A stretch of DNA of 64,000 nt from Pseudoalteromonas holothuriae (GTDB lineage Bacteria > Pseudomonadota > Gammaproteobacteria > Enterobacterales > Alteromonadaceae): NCBI RefSeq assembly GCF_945859825.1, contig NZ_CAMAPC010000005.1:186001-250000 (forward strand), written 5' to 3'. The translations under genes and the position numbers were made by a program. Positions 17,476 through 27,285 of this stretch are shown one piece after another (position 1 is the first letter of the stretch; each line of letters begins with the position of its first letter). Below the pieces are notes generated by a model. That model had not been told where the DNA came from and did not search any database. It worked only from the letters and a program-made list of their open reading frames with translations.

Positions 17476-17501
17476 GAAAAAGCACCTTAGGGTGCTTTTT
17501 T
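17476..17501 (+). terminator. Rho-independent terminator after fis
   Basis: AGCACC, TTAG, GGTGCT with A-rich and T-rich flanks forms a short stable hairpin ending in six T. Confidence 0.9.
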
Positions 17502-17591
17502 ATATCTCTGCCCCTTTTTCTCTCAATTTGCATTCAAGCTAACATCTTGCGCACACTATAAATTAAAGAATTCTCAATTTCACAATACGGT

Positions 17592-17633
17592 TTATGATCG
17601 TTTTCTTACGTAAATTAAGCTAAAATAGCGCCC
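17592..17633 (+). promoter_or_regulatory. Candidate purH promoter with a partial PurR-like half-site
   Basis: TAAAAT at 17621-17626 is followed by AGCGCCC, the same GC-rich discriminator type as at dusB. Upstream, CGTTTTCTT (17599-17607) resembles the right half of the PurR operator, overlaps the expected -35 position, and has a poor left half. The promoter call is moderate and the PurR call weak. Confidence 0.3.
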
Positions 17634-17678
17634 TTCTAAGCTAGCCCTTAACTTATCATTGAGGAAACCTAAACCATC

Positions 17679-19265
17679 ATGGATATACATCGTCCAATTC
17701 GTCGCGCATTATTAAGCGTGTCAGATAAAACCGGTATCGTTGAACTTGCCCGTGCTCTAAACACACATGGCGTAGAAATTCTTTCTACTGGCGGTACATT
17801 TAAACTATTAACACAGAACGGCATTACTGCCACGGAAGTATCTGACTATACAGGTCACCCTGAAATTATGGATGGCCGTGTAAAAACGCTGCACCCCAAA
17901 GTGCATGGTGGCATTTTAGCACGCCGTGGCCAAGACGAAGCGGTTATGGCTGATAATGACATCAGTGCTATCGACATGGTTGTAGTTAACTTATACCCCT
18001 TTGCACAAACTGTTGCAAAAGCTGACTGTAGCCTTGAAGATGCGATTGAAAACATTGATATTGGTGGCCCAACAATGGTTCGTGCAGCAGCTAAAAACCA
18101 TAAAGACGTCACCATTGTCGTCAATGCGCATGACTATGACCGCGTTATTGCTGAGCTAAAAGAAAACAATGGTTCAACCACTTACAATACGCGTTTTGAT
18201 TTAGCAATTGCAGCGTATGAGCACACAGCTCAGTATGATGGCATGATAGCAAATTACTTCGGCAACATGGTGCCTGATCATACCGAAGAGGGTGCTATTG
18301 ATACCAAATTCCCTCGCACAATCAATATGCAATTCACTAAAAAACAAGATATGCGCTATGGCGAGAACTCTCACCAAGATGCTGCGTTTTATGTTGAAAG
18401 TGACCTACAAGAAGCCTCTGTAGCTACTGCAAAGCAGCTACAAGGTAAAGCATTGTCATTTAATAATATTGCAGATACTGACGCTGCACTTGAATGTGTT
18501 AAAGAATTCGATGCGCCCGCTTGTGTTATTGTAAAGCATGCTAACCCATGTGGCGTAGCAGTTGATGAAAACATCCTAGCGGCATACGACAGAGCGTTTA
18601 AAACTGATCCCACCTCTGCCTTTGGCGGCATCATAGCGTTTAACCGTGAATTAGATGCAGATACAGCAGAAGCCATTGTGGCACGCCAGTTTGTTGAAGT
18701 GATCATTGCACCAAGTATTTCAGATGCCGCAGCACAAATTGTTGCAGCAAAGAAAAACGTTCGCGTCTTAGTGTGTGGTCAGTGGGGTGCGAAAACAACA
18801 CACTCTGATATTAAACGCGTAAATGGCGGTATTTTGGTACAAGACAGAGACCAAGGTATGGTTACACTAGATGACTTAACCGTCGTATCTAAGCGCCAAC
18901 CAACAGAGCAAGAGCTAAAAGACTTATTATTCTGCTGGAAAGTAGCTAAGTTTGTTAAATCAAATGCCATTGTTTACGCTCGAGACTCAATGACGATTGG
19001 TGTTGGTGCTGGGCAAATGAGCCGCGTCTACTCTGCTAAAATAGCAGGCATTAAAGCTGCTGACGAAAACCTTGAAGTAAAAGGTTCAGTGATGGCATCT
19101 GACGCATTCTTCCCATTCCGTGACGGTATTGATGCTGCTGCAGAAGCTGGGATCACAGCCGTTATCCAGCCTGGTGGTTCAATGCGTGATGAAGAAGTCA
19201 TCGCTGCGGCTAACGAAGCCGGCATGGCAATGGTCTTTACCGGCATGCGTCACTTTAGACATTAA
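17679..19265 (+). CDS. purH: Bifunctional AICAR formyltransferase / IMP cyclohydrolase
   Basis: This 528-residue protein has the N-terminal MGS-like IMP cyclohydrolase domain (about 1-200; [26 protein letters not shown]) and the C-terminal AICAR transformylase (about 205-528; [34 protein letters not shown]). It catalyses the last two steps of IMP synthesis in the cytoplasm. A GAGGAAACC ribosome site precedes the ATG. In enterics purH and purD are adjacent; here a terminator and an exported methyltransferase gene separate them. Confidence 0.97.
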   Translation: MDIHRPIRRALLSVSDKTGIVELARALNTHGVEILSTGGTFKLLTQNGITATEVSDYTGHPEIMDGRVKTLHPKVHGGILARRGQDEAVMADNDISAIDMVVVNLYPFAQTVAKADCSLEDAIENIDIGGPTMVRAAAKNHKDVTIVVNAHDYDRVIAELKENNGSTTYNTRFDLAIAAYEHTAQYDGMIANYFGNMVPDHTEEGAIDTKFPRTINMQFTKKQDMRYGENSHQDAAFYVESDLQEASVATAKQLQGKALSFNNIADTDAALECVKEFDAPACVIVKHANPCGVAVDENILAAYDRAFKTDPTSAFGGIIAFNRELDADTAEAIVARQFVEVIIAPSISDAAAQIVAAKKNVRVLVCGQWGAKTTHSDIKRVNGGILVQDRDQGMVTLDDLTVVSKRQPTEQELKDLLFCWKVAKFVKSNAIVYARDSMTIGVGAGQMSRVYSAKIAGIKAADENLEVKGSVMASDAFFPFRDGIDAAAEAGITAVIQPGGSMRDEEVIAAANEAGMAMVFTGMRHFRH

Positions 19266-19273
19266 AAACCATT

Positions 19274-19304
19274 GCGCGAACCGTTTAACGTTTCGCGCTT
19301 TTTG
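19274..19304 (+). terminator. Rho-independent terminator after purH
   Basis: GCGCGAA and TTCGCGC pair around a partly self-complementary loop, followed by TTTTTGTTT. Confidence 0.75.
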
Positions 19305-19363
19305 TTTGCACTAAATTCGAGTATTGTGCTTAAAACACAATCACAAAAGTGAAGGAACAAAAA

Positions 19364-20206
19364 ATGAAATTTGGTTTAAAAACACTTCTTGCAGCTGCTG
19401 TAACGACTGCACTCGTAGGCTGTAACGCAAACGATAGCACACTAAATAACAGCGACAATACCGCAAGCACGCTAATTAGCGCAGCACAAAGTACTGAACG
19501 CTCAACAGCAAATCAAACCCGTGACCAATATCGTAATCCAGTTGAAACATTAGCGTTTTTCGGTTTGCAAAGTAATATGACGGTTGTTGAAATTGCCCCA
19601 GGTGGTGGTTGGTACTCAGAGATTTTGGCCCCAGCACTTAAAGGCCAAGGTACTTTCTATGCGGCACACTTTCCGGCAGACTCTGAAGTTGGCTATTACC
19701 AGCGTTCGCTCTCTGGTTTTAAAGAAAAAGTAGCCAGTGATGAGCGATTTAGCGAAGTGAAAATAACCGAATTTTCTCCTATCTCTCATTTAGATATTGC
19801 ACCAGCAAGCAGCGCTGACATGGTACTGACTTTTCGTAACGTGCATAACTGGTACATGCAAAAAGATCACCAAGGCGTGTTAAGTGCGTTTAAAGCATTT
19901 AATAAAGCCTTAAAACCAGGTGGTATTTTGGGTGTGGTTGAGCACCGTTTACCTGAGTCGCGCGATAGCGCTGATCAGAAACGTTCAGGCTACATGAAGC
20001 AAAGCTATGTGGTTGATATAGCCAAACAAGCCGGATTCGAATTAGTAGCTCAAAGCGATATAAACGCCAACCCTAACGATAGCGCAGATCACCCTAAAGG
20101 TGTGTGGACTCTTCCTCCACGTTTAGCACTGGGTGAAGAACAAGCTGCAAAATATAAAGCTATTGGGGAAAGTGATCGCATGACTCTAAAATTTAAAAAG
20201 CTTTAA
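19364..20206 (+). CDS. Exported lipoprotein with a class I SAM methyltransferase fold
   Basis: This encodes 280 residues from the ATG at 19364, which follows a GAAGGA ribosome site; an upstream in-frame GTG would lack one. The start KFGLKTLLAAAVTTALVGCN is a lipoprotein signal peptide with lipobox LVGC. After a Ser/Asn/Thr-rich linker comes motif I VVEIAPGGGWYSEIL and a later LKPGGILGVVEHR strand, as in the COG4798-type predicted methyltransferases. SAM is not known to be available outside the cytoplasm, so the role is unclear: a non-catalytic binding protein or an unusual substrate supply are both possible. It lies between purH and purD and is probably co-transcribed with purD, 16 bases downstream. 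Confidence 0.78.
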   Translation: MKFGLKTLLAAAVTTALVGCNANDSTLNNSDNTASTLISAAQSTERSTANQTRDQYRNPVETLAFFGLQSNMTVVEIAPGGGWYSEILAPALKGQGTFYAAHFPADSEVGYYQRSLSGFKEKVASDERFSEVKITEFSPISHLDIAPASSADMVLTFRNVHNWYMQKDHQGVLSAFKAFNKALKPGGILGVVEHRLPESRDSADQKRSGYMKQSYVVDIAKQAGFELVAQSDINANPNDSADHPKGVWTLPPRLALGEEQAAKYKAIGESDRMTLKFKKL

Positions 20207-20222
20207 ATAGGAAAATTTCGCC

Positions 20223-21506
20223 ATGAATGTACTCGTCATTGGCAGCGGTGGCCGCGAACACGCACTTGCGTTCAAAGCCGCTCAAAACCCGTCAGTCAAA
20301 ACAGTTTATGTTGCCCCTGGTAATGCAGGCACAGCCTTAGAGCCTAAACTCACTAATGTTGACATTGGTGTTGAAGACTTAGACACTCTGATAAACTTTG
20401 CTAAAGAAAACCGGGTTGGGCTTACCATTGTAGGCCCAGAGGCACCCTTAGTGATTGGCGTGGTAGACCGCTTTCGTGAAGAAGGCTTAGCTATCTTTGG
20501 CCCAACAGCGGCTGCGGCACAGTTAGAAGGCTCTAAATCTTTTACCAAAGACTTTTTAGCTCGCCATGCTATTCCAACTGCAAACTACCAAACGTTTGAA
20601 CAAGTAGAACCTGCATTGGCTTATTTGAAACAGCAAGGCGCGCCAATCGTGGTTAAAGCCGATGGCTTAGCAGCAGGTAAAGGCGTAATAGTTGCAATGA
20701 CTGAATCTGAAGCACAAGACGCCATTCGCGACATGCTTGCAGGCAATGCATTTGGTGATGCTGGCAGTCGTGTGGTTATTGAAGAGTTCTTAGAAGGCGA
20801 AGAAGCTTCCTTTATCGTCATGGTTGATGGTAAAAACGTTTTACCATTTGCTACCAGCCAAGATCATAAACGTGCTTACAATGGTGATGCAGGTCCAAAC
20901 ACTGGTGGTATGGGGGCTTACTCTCCGGCACCCGTGGTAACACCTGAGATCCACCAGCGTATTATGGATGAAGTGATCACACCGACTGTTGAAGGTATGG
21001 CAAGCGAAGGCAATCCTTATACGGGATTCTTATACGCTGGGCTGATGATCGCAGCAGACGGCACACCTAAAGTGATTGAATATAACTGTCGTTTTGGTGA
21101 CCCTGAAACACAACCTATTATGCTGCGCTTACAGTCTGATTTAGTTGAATTAATCGAAGCTGCTAATCGTGAAGAGCTAGACAAATTTGATATCAAATTT
21201 GACCCGCGAGCAGCTGTAGGTGTTGTTCTCGCAGCCAAAGGCTACCCCAGTGCATACCCCAAAGGTGATGCAATCAAAGGCCTCCAAGTAAGCTACCCAG
21301 AAGGCGAAAAGGTATTTCATGCAGGTACCAAGCAAAATGGTGAAGATGTGGTGACCGCGGGTGGTCGTGTACTGTGCGCAACAGCGCTAGGCCACACGGT
21401 GACCGAAGCCCAAAAGCGTGCATACTCACTGGTAAAAGACATCCATTGGGATGGTGTCGAGTTCCGTACAGATATCGCTTATCGCGCTATTGCTCGAGAG
21501 CAATAA
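20223..21506 (+). CDS. purD: Phosphoribosylamine--glycine ligase (GAR synthetase)
   Basis: This 427-residue ATP-grasp enzyme has VIGSGGREHAL at the N-terminus, the ATP-binding loop VVKADGLAAGKGVIVA, DHKRAYNGDAGPNTGGMGAYSP and the metal-binding EYNCRFGDPETQ. It joins glycine to phosphoribosylamine in the second step of purine synthesis. An AGGAAA ribosome site precedes the ATG. The length is normal. Confidence 0.97.
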   Translation: MNVLVIGSGGREHALAFKAAQNPSVKTVYVAPGNAGTALEPKLTNVDIGVEDLDTLINFAKENRVGLTIVGPEAPLVIGVVDRFREEGLAIFGPTAAAAQLEGSKSFTKDFLARHAIPTANYQTFEQVEPALAYLKQQGAPIVVKADGLAAGKGVIVAMTESEAQDAIRDMLAGNAFGDAGSRVVIEEFLEGEEASFIVMVDGKNVLPFATSQDHKRAYNGDAGPNTGGMGAYSPAPVVTPEIHQRIMDEVITPTVEGMASEGNPYTGFLYAGLMIAADGTPKVIEYNCRFGDPETQPIMLRLQSDLVELIEAANREELDKFDIKFDPRAAVGVVLAAKGYPSAYPKGDAIKGLQVSYPEGEKVFHAGTKQNGEDVVTAGGRVLCATALGHTVTEAQKRAYSLVKDIHWDGVEFRTDIAYRAIAREQ

Positions 21507-21520
21507 TTCAGTATCAATTA

Positions 21521-21547
21521 TAGGCCAGTTAACAGCTGGCCTAGTTT
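21521..21547 (+). terminator. Hairpin after purD
   Basis: TAGGCCAG and CTGGCCTA form a perfect eight-pair stem with a seven-base loop, followed by GTTTCC. The T-run is short. Confidence 0.55.
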
Positions 21548-21641
21548 CCATAAAAATACCTCCCTTTGTTATTCATAACACATTCGCAACATACAAAAAA
21601 TTCGGTATACTCAAAGCATTAGCAAAGCGTTAGGAATAGTC

Positions 21642-22190
21642 ATGTCACAACAATACCGTGTCGCATTTGTCGAATTAGAGGGAAGCTTTTCGGCAGAAGA
21701 GGTGGTGGCAAAATTAAGTACTAAATTAAAAATTAACCCACAAAAAGCAAGTGCCTTTTTAGCCAATAAGCCTTTATTCGCCCCAGCGGATAAAACCAAA
21801 TGCTTAAAGCAGGTAAAACTGCTTGCCAGCATGGGGGTTCAAGCCAAGCTAATTGCGCTAGAAGATACAACTAAAACAAGCGCACAAGAACAAAAAGATG
21901 AACGCGTATTTGAAGCTTTAGATTATATAACCAGTAGCCTCATTCGTATCGAAGAAAGACTAGAAGAGTTAGAGCAACGCCTACCTGCGTCATCGAATGA
22001 ACAACATGAACAAGGCGCGCAACAATGGCAAGAAGACGAAATAGTTGATGATTTTGATTTAGACCTTGAAATGGAACCTACAAAAAAACTACCCACTCGT
22101 AAGCTGCAATATGCATTGGCTGCCGTGTTATTGATATTATTAATAGTTTTAGCACTGGCTATATTATATCCACAATGGTTTAACTTATAA
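21642..22190 (+). CDS. Tail-anchored membrane protein of unknown function
   Basis: This 182-residue protein has a small alpha/beta N-terminal domain (about residues 5-75, with FSAEEVVAKLSTKLKINPQKA and a KQVKLLASMGVQAKLI repeat-like end), a coiled-coil-like helix (ITSSLIRIEERLEELEQRL), an acidic linker and a single hydrophobic C-terminal segment (about 155-178). The N-terminal pattern recalls a small domain found at the front of assorted gammaproteobacterial membrane proteins, but I cannot name it. With no signal peptide and a C-terminal anchor, the bulk should face the cytoplasm. It sits 10 bases upstream of fau. Confidence 0.75.
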   Translation: MSQQYRVAFVELEGSFSAEEVVAKLSTKLKINPQKASAFLANKPLFAPADKTKCLKQVKLLASMGVQAKLIALEDTTKTSAQEQKDERVFEALDYITSSLIRIEERLEELEQRLPASSNEQHEQGAQQWQEDEIVDDFDLDLEMEPTKKLPTRKLQYALAAVLLILLIVLALAILYPQWFNL

Positions 22191-22200
22191 TTGAGCACTT

Positions 22201-22809
22201 ATGGTTAGCAAACCCCAATCTCCTCCTCTATCTCGTTCACAAATTCGCAAGAATATTAGAAATGCGAGAAAAAACCTAAGCAAAGCGGAGCAAGAACAAG
22301 CCGCGAAAAAAATTAAAGTGAATTTTTTTCAACATAAAAACCCACCAAAAAACGCTCGAATTGGGCTCTATTTAAGCAATGATGGTGAACTTGATACTTC
22401 CAATCTAATTCAATCACTTAGGAAAGAAAATCACCGCATATTTCTACCAATAATACATCCCTTCAATGGCACCTCTTTGCTATTTCAAAGGTATGAAGAA
22501 AATTCACCCATGACACAGAATCGCTATGCTATCTTGGAACCTAAATTAAATTGCAGTCATATTTGCCCCCTTTATGAATTAGATTATCTACTTATGCCAC
22601 TTGTGGCGTTTGATAAATCAGGTAATCGCTTAGGGATGGGTGGCGGTTACTACGATAAAACTTTGGCACGCTACTATCGCGAACATATGCAAAAGCCTGA
22701 ATTAATAGGTCTTGCCCATGACTGCCAGCAGGTAGAGCTATTGCCAACTGAAGCATGGGATGTGCCATTACAGCAGATAATTACACCACGCCAATTTTAT
22801 CAGTGGTAA
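22201..22809 (+). CDS. fau: 5-formyltetrahydrofolate cyclo-ligase
   Basis: This 202-residue protein has a basic start (SRSQIRKNIRNARKNLS), IGLYLSNDGELDT and the hallmark GNRLGMGGGYYDKTLA ATP-binding loop. It converts 5-formyl-THF to methenyl-THF with ATP, returning folate to the one-carbon pool that purH uses. In many Gammaproteobacteria the 6S RNA gene lies directly upstream of this gene; here there are only 10 bases between it and the preceding gene, so 6S RNA must be elsewhere. Confidence 0.92.
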   Translation: MVSKPQSPPLSRSQIRKNIRNARKNLSKAEQEQAAKKIKVNFFQHKNPPKNARIGLYLSNDGELDTSNLIQSLRKENHRIFLPIIHPFNGTSLLFQRYEENSPMTQNRYAILEPKLNCSHICPLYELDYLLMPLVAFDKSGNRLGMGGGYYDKTLARYYREHMQKPELIGLAHDCQQVELLPTEAWDVPLQQIITPRQFYQW

Positions 22810-22887
22810 AGCACAAACTGACTCATTCTATGGTCACAATTACGATATACTCACGGTGTTCAATTTGACAACACAGTGAATTACGTA

Positions 22888-23541
22888 ATGACCCAAGATG
22901 AAATGAAAAAAGCAGCAGCCTGGGCTGCGTTAGAATATGTTAAAGAAAACACCATTGTTGGCGTAGGAACCGGCTCAACCGTAAACCACTTTATAGATGC
23001 CTTAAGTAGTATCAAAGGGCAAATTAAAGGGGCTGTTTCAAGTTCTGAGGCCTCAACTGAAAAGCTCCAAGCATTAGGCATAGAAGTGTTTGAGCTTAAC
23101 GATGTTGACCAACTCGACGTGTACATTGATGGTGCAGACGAGATCAATGCCAGTAATGACATGATCAAAGGTGGTGGCGCGGCATTAACACGAGAAAAAA
23201 TTGTAGCCGCAGTAGCTAAACAATTTATTTGTATTGTGGATAACACCAAACATGTTGAAACATTGGGCGCATTTCCTCTACCTGTTGAAGTGATCCCCAT
23301 GGCACGCAGCTATGTGGCGCGCGAGTTATTAAAGTTAGGTGGTGATCCGGTCTACCGACATGGCGTTACGACCGATAACGGTAATGTGATACTTGATGTA
23401 CATAACTTGCAGATTAATGAGCCAAAGCAGTTAGAACAAAGCATAAATCAGATTGTCGGCGTTGTAACCAATGGTTTATTTGCACAGCGTGGAGCCGACG
23501 TTGTTATTACGGGGACCTCAGAGGGCCCCAAAATTAGTTAA
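22888..23541 (+). CDS. rpiA: Ribose-5-phosphate isomerase A
   Basis: This encodes 217 residues from [15 protein letters not shown], the family start; an in-frame GTG at 22876 is less likely. [14 protein letters not shown] binds phosphate, DGADEI carries the catalytic acids, and [12 protein letters not shown] follows. It interconverts ribose-5-phosphate and ribulose-5-phosphate, feeding PRPP for the purine genes nearby. It lies 13 bases upstream of serA, the same rpiA/serA pairing as in other Gammaproteobacteria. Confidence 0.96.
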   Translation: MTQDEMKKAAAWAALEYVKENTIVGVGTGSTVNHFIDALSSIKGQIKGAVSSSEASTEKLQALGIEVFELNDVDQLDVYIDGADEINASNDMIKGGGAALTREKIVAAVAKQFICIVDNTKHVETLGAFPLPVEVIPMARSYVARELLKLGGDPVYRHGVTTDNGNVILDVHNLQINEPKQLEQSINQIVGVVTNGLFAQRGADVVITGTSEGPKIS

Positions 23542-23554
23542 ATAGGAATCAATC

Positions 23555-24784
23555 ATGAGTAAGGTATCGTTAGCCAAAGATAAAATTAAAATCTTGCTAC
23601 TTGAGGGCGTACACCAAAGCGCTGTCGAAACACTAAAACGCAATGGCTATAGTAATATTGATTACGTTAAAACATCGCTACCTGAAAATGAGCTAAAAGA
23701 GCGTATTAAAGATGCCCACTTTGTGGGTATTCGCTCTCGCAGCAATTTAACCGAAAGCGTGCTTAGCGCCGCAGAAAAACTAGTTGCTATTGGTTGCTTT
23801 TGTATCGGCACCAACCAAGTTAACTTACAAGCTGCGCGTGAACGCGGAATTGCAGTATTTAATGCGCCTTTCTCTAATACTCGCTCTGTTGCAGAGCTAG
23901 TATTAGGTGAAATACTACTGCTATTGCGTGGCATTCCTCAGCGCAATGCCATGGCACACCGTGGACAATGGCTAAAATCTGCCATTGGTTCGTACGAAGC
24001 CCGTGGTAAAACTTTAGGGATCATTGGTTACGGTCATATCGGAACTCAGCTTGGGATCATGGCTGAAAATATCGGTATGAAAGTAGAGTTCTATGATATC
24101 GAAGATAAGCTAACGCTTGGCAACGCTCAGCAAATTCAAAGCTTAACGCAACTACTGCAGCGCTCTGATGTCGTGAGTTTACATGTACCTGAAACCTCAG
24201 CAACTAAAAACCTTATTGGTATGGCTGAGTTAGAAGTCATGAAGCAAGGCGCAATCTTGATCAACGCATCTCGTGGCACCGTGGTTGATATTGATGCACT
24301 TGCTGAGTCTCTAAGAGATAAAAAGTTATCAGGCGCTGCCATCGATGTATTTCCTGTGGAACCTAAATCTAACGAAGAAGAGTTTATTTCTCCATTACGT
24401 GAGTTTGATAATGTTATTTTAACGCCACATGTTGGCGGCTCGACTCAAGAAGCACAAGAAAACATCGGTATTGAAGTGGCTGGTAAAATCGCTAAATATT
24501 CAGACAATGGTTCAACATTAAGTGCCGTTAACTTCCCCGAAGTGGCACTGCCTGAACTTGCTAATCGCAGTAGATTACTGCATGTTCACCACAACCGTCC
24601 TGGGGTGCTCACACAAATTAACCAAGCATTTGCACAGCATGGTATTAATATCGCCGCACAATACCTTCAAACTGATGACACCATCGGTTACGTGGTTATA
24701 GATGTCGATAGCGATCACTCTGAAGTTGCATTAAAAGAACTCAGTGCTGTAGAAGGCACTATTCGCGCAAGAATATTACATTAA
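23555..24784 (+). CDS. serA: D-3-phosphoglycerate dehydrogenase
   Basis: This 409-residue enzyme has a split substrate domain, the NAD-binding GIIGYGHIGTQLG, the catalytic residues in INASRGTVVD and the HVGGST loop, and a C-terminal ACT domain (about 335-409) that binds serine for feedback inhibition. It starts serine synthesis. The length and ACT domain match the E. coli type. An AGGAA ribosome site precedes the ATG, and a strong bidirectional terminator follows. Confidence 0.97.
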   Translation: MSKVSLAKDKIKILLLEGVHQSAVETLKRNGYSNIDYVKTSLPENELKERIKDAHFVGIRSRSNLTESVLSAAEKLVAIGCFCIGTNQVNLQAARERGIAVFNAPFSNTRSVAELVLGEILLLLRGIPQRNAMAHRGQWLKSAIGSYEARGKTLGIIGYGHIGTQLGIMAENIGMKVEFYDIEDKLTLGNAQQIQSLTQLLQRSDVVSLHVPETSATKNLIGMAELEVMKQGAILINASRGTVVDIDALAESLRDKKLSGAAIDVFPVEPKSNEEEFISPLREFDNVILTPHVGGSTQEAQENIGIEVAGKIAKYSDNGSTLSAVNFPEVALPELANRSRLLHVHHNRPGVLTQINQAFAQHGINIAAQYLQTDDTIGYVVIDVDSDHSEVALKELSAVEGTIRARILH

Positions 24785-24789
24785 ATTAA

Positions 24790-24812
24790 AAAGGTCGCAC
24801 TTGCGACCTTTT
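24790..24812. terminator. Bidirectional terminator between serA and the convergent envelope-protein gene
   Basis: AAAGGTCGC, ACTT, GCGACCTTTT is symmetric, with A-rich and T-rich flanks serving both directions. Confidence 0.9.
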
Positions 24813-24817
24813 AACGA

Positions 24818-25708
24818 TTACTGCCCAGTCATAGACAAGTTGATATACTCTGCCAATGCCTCTGGCTGAGTATTGAGTATCGCCAGCTGCTGAGAAAAAT
24901 CAGCAGCACGTGTACCACAGGGTAACTGTGCAGATACTTCTAAGCGCTGCAAACCTTTAGCAAACCCCAGCAATGCCTTTTTACTGCGCTGTGCTATTGT
25001 AATTTTCTCAAGCCGTGTTTCTAGTAATTGATAAAAATTTAATTTATTTAACCCAGACACCAGCAGTAATCTCTCAAGTAACGCTGGCAACTGTCCTTGG
25101 TTTTCAAGCTTAAAATGCAACATGCGTGGCTCAACATTTTGTAGAGCATCCATCAATGCGCCTTGTGCAACTAAATCATCTGGCTGCTGGCGCAGCGACT
25201 GTGACGCTGTCATAAAATCTTGAGTATTATTAACCTGCAATAATAACGTCGCAGCAATAATATCACGCGCCACCCAACTTGCTTTTAATTCACTTAAACC
25301 AACACTATGGTCATATGCGACTGAAGATACAAAGTCAAAGTCGGTATCCAGTAATAGCGCTGGTATATGCGATACCTGCTGCTTGGCTTGTTCACTCAAA
25401 CGTATTCCATTTAGTTGTACCTGAGTAAATTCACTGATTTTATCGCTTTGATAGCCTTGCAGACTAGCTTGCTCAATACTTATCACCTTACGCGCTAGTG
25501 CGTCTTTAATAACCACATTGTGCACACTCACTGTATCTTGCAAAATTGACGCATCTATACTGCCATAACTTATTTCGATACCACTTTGCTGCTGTATTGA
25601 TGCTAATTGCTGCGCCAGCTCAGTGGTAACGTTTTTGTTTACTAAGTGCTGAGCTATTCCATACGCGACTAATCCAGCTCCCAGCACAACCAAAAATACA
25701 TTTCGCAT
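24818..25708 (-). CDS. Signal-anchored envelope protein of unknown function
   Basis: This encodes 296 residues from MRNVFLVVLG, chosen because AAGGAG lies just before that ATG; a longer frame overlaps radA. An N-terminal membrane anchor (residues 3-20) is followed by an extracytoplasmic domain. The segment ISYGSIDASILQDTVSVHNVVIKDALARKVISIEQ resembles the start of AsmA- or DUF945-type beta-rich envelope proteins in pattern only. It contains a single Cys (PCGTRA). The gene follows radA by 10 bases in the same direction, so it is probably co-transcribed. I cannot assign a function. Confidence 0.75.
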   Translation of the reverse strand: MRNVFLVVLGAGLVAYGIAQHLVNKNVTTELAQQLASIQQQSGIEISYGSIDASILQDTVSVHNVVIKDALARKVISIEQASLQGYQSDKISEFTQVQLNGIRLSEQAKQQVSHIPALLLDTDFDFVSSVAYDHSVGLSELKASWVARDIIAATLLLQVNNTQDFMTASQSLRQQPDDLVAQGALMDALQNVEPRMLHFKLENQGQLPALLERLLLVSGLNKLNFYQLLETRLEKITIAQRSKKALLGFAKGLQRLEVSAQLPCGTRAADFSQQLAILNTQPEALAEYINLSMTGQ

Positions 25709-25718
25709 AAGCAGCTCC

Positions 25719-27101
25719 TTAAAATAGTGCTTCAAGCGCTTCACTTAAACTATTGACACCAATAATTTCCATACCTTCAATTGGGTCTTTTGGTTTATTA
25801 GCATTTGGCACTATAGCTCGCTTAAAACCATGCTTTGCTGCTTCTTTTAGGCGCTCTTGACCACTGGGTACTGGGCGTATTTCTCCTCCTAATCCCACTT
25901 CACCAAAGACCACTAATTGACGCTCTAAAGCATAGTTTTTAAAACTTGATACCAATGCCACGATTAGTGCTAAATCTGCGCTAGTCTCTGACACTTTGAC
26001 ACCACCCACAACGTTAACAAATACATCTTGATCAGCTACCTGCAAACCACCGTGGCGATGTAATACCGCCAATAGCATCGCCAAACGGTTTTGCTCTAAC
26101 CCCACGGTGACTCTTCTAGGGTTAGCTAATTGCGAGTAATCAACTAGCGCTTGCACCTCTACGAGTAGCGGCCGGGTTCCTTCCCAAATAACCATTACCA
26201 AAGAACCCGGTGTCTGCTCTTCGCCTCTGTTCAAAAAAATAGCTGAGGGATTACTCACTTCTTTAAGCCCTTGTCCTGTCATCGCGAACACACCTAACTC
26301 ATTCACGGCACCAAAGCGATTTTTATTACCTCGTAAAGTACGAAAGCGGCTATCTGAGCTCCCTTCCAATAAAATTGAACAATCAATACAATGCTCTAAA
26401 ACTTTTGGGCCAGCTAAAGAACCATCTTTGGTTACATGGCCGACCATAAAAATAGCCACTTGGTTTTGCTTTGCAAAACGCGTTAAATATGCAGCACTTT
26501 CACGTACTTGAGAAACGCTACCTGGCGCTGACTGCACATCGTTCATATGCATTACTTGGATGGAATCGATGACCATAATGCTGGGTTTTTCTTGCAGAGC
26601 TAATTGGCAAATGGTTTCAACGTTTGTTTCTGCCAAAGTTCGTAACTTATTGGTCGGCAAACCAAGACGATGCGCACGCATTGCTACCTGCTGCAACGAC
26701 TCTTCACCTGTTACATATAGCGTATTCATACCTTGTGCTAGCAAGCACATAGTTTGTAATAAAATAGTACTTTTTCCTGCCCCTGGGGAACCGCCAATTA
26801 AAATAGCGCTACCGGGCACGACTCCGCCACCAAGAACACGGTCAAACTCTTTAAAACCCGTACTAAAGCGCGGTAAACTCTCAAGGTTAACTTCATCCAA
26901 TGTTTGCACTTTGGCATCAACCATACCTGCATACCCAGCCATCGCAGCACTGCGAGGAGGCGCTTTGACAGAAGGAACGCGAAATTCAGTCACTGTATTC
27001 CAAGCACGGCATTCGGAGCACTGCCCTTGCCAACGCGCAAATTCAGCACCACAATCACTACAAACAAAGGCGGTTTTCTTTTTTACCATATTTTTAGGCA
27101 C
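25719..27101 (-). CDS. radA: DNA repair protein RadA
   Basis: This 460-residue protein has an N-terminal zinc finger (C14, C17, C28, C31), a RecA-like ATPase core with GGSPGAGKST, the RadA-specific KNRFG motif (GNKNRFGAVNE) and a Lon-protease-like C-terminal domain. RadA is a branch-migration motor in recombinational repair. The start could be GTG at 27101 or ATG at 27089; no clear ribosome site decides between them. Confidence 0.96.
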   Translation of the reverse strand: MPKNMVKKKTAFVCSDCGAEFARWQGQCSECRAWNTVTEFRVPSVKAPPRSAAMAGYAGMVDAKVQTLDEVNLESLPRFSTGFKEFDRVLGGGVVPGSAILIGGSPGAGKSTILLQTMCLLAQGMNTLYVTGEESLQQVAMRAHRLGLPTNKLRTLAETNVETICQLALQEKPSIMVIDSIQVMHMNDVQSAPGSVSQVRESAAYLTRFAKQNQVAIFMVGHVTKDGSLAGPKVLEHCIDCSILLEGSSDSRFRTLRGNKNRFGAVNELGVFAMTGQGLKEVSNPSAIFLNRGEEQTPGSLVMVIWEGTRPLLVEVQALVDYSQLANPRRVTVGLEQNRLAMLLAVLHRHGGLQVADQDVFVNVVGGVKVSETSADLALIVALVSSFKNYALERQLVVFGEVGLGGEIRPVPSGQERLKEAAKHGFKRAIVPNANKPKDPIEGMEIIGVNSLSEALEALF

Positions 27102-27285
27102 ACTTATTGCTTAAAATCTGTAACTCAATCTCTGCACAATATAAATACTGCAATAGCAGACTAAGTTAACAGAATTGTTTAGAATTAATTAACTATGATT
27201 TAATATTGTCATAGTTTTGTCTTGGTATAACTAATAATAACGAATAAGCCAGACGGCTTAAACATAGATAACACAATGGGTCATT

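Noticed and set aside
22190..22201. 6S RNA gene expected upstream of fau
   Set aside because: Only 10 bases separate the two genes, so there is no room for it.
26560..27114. 184-residue frame opposite radA
   Set aside because: It lies wholly within radA, has no ribosome site and no recognisable protein pattern.
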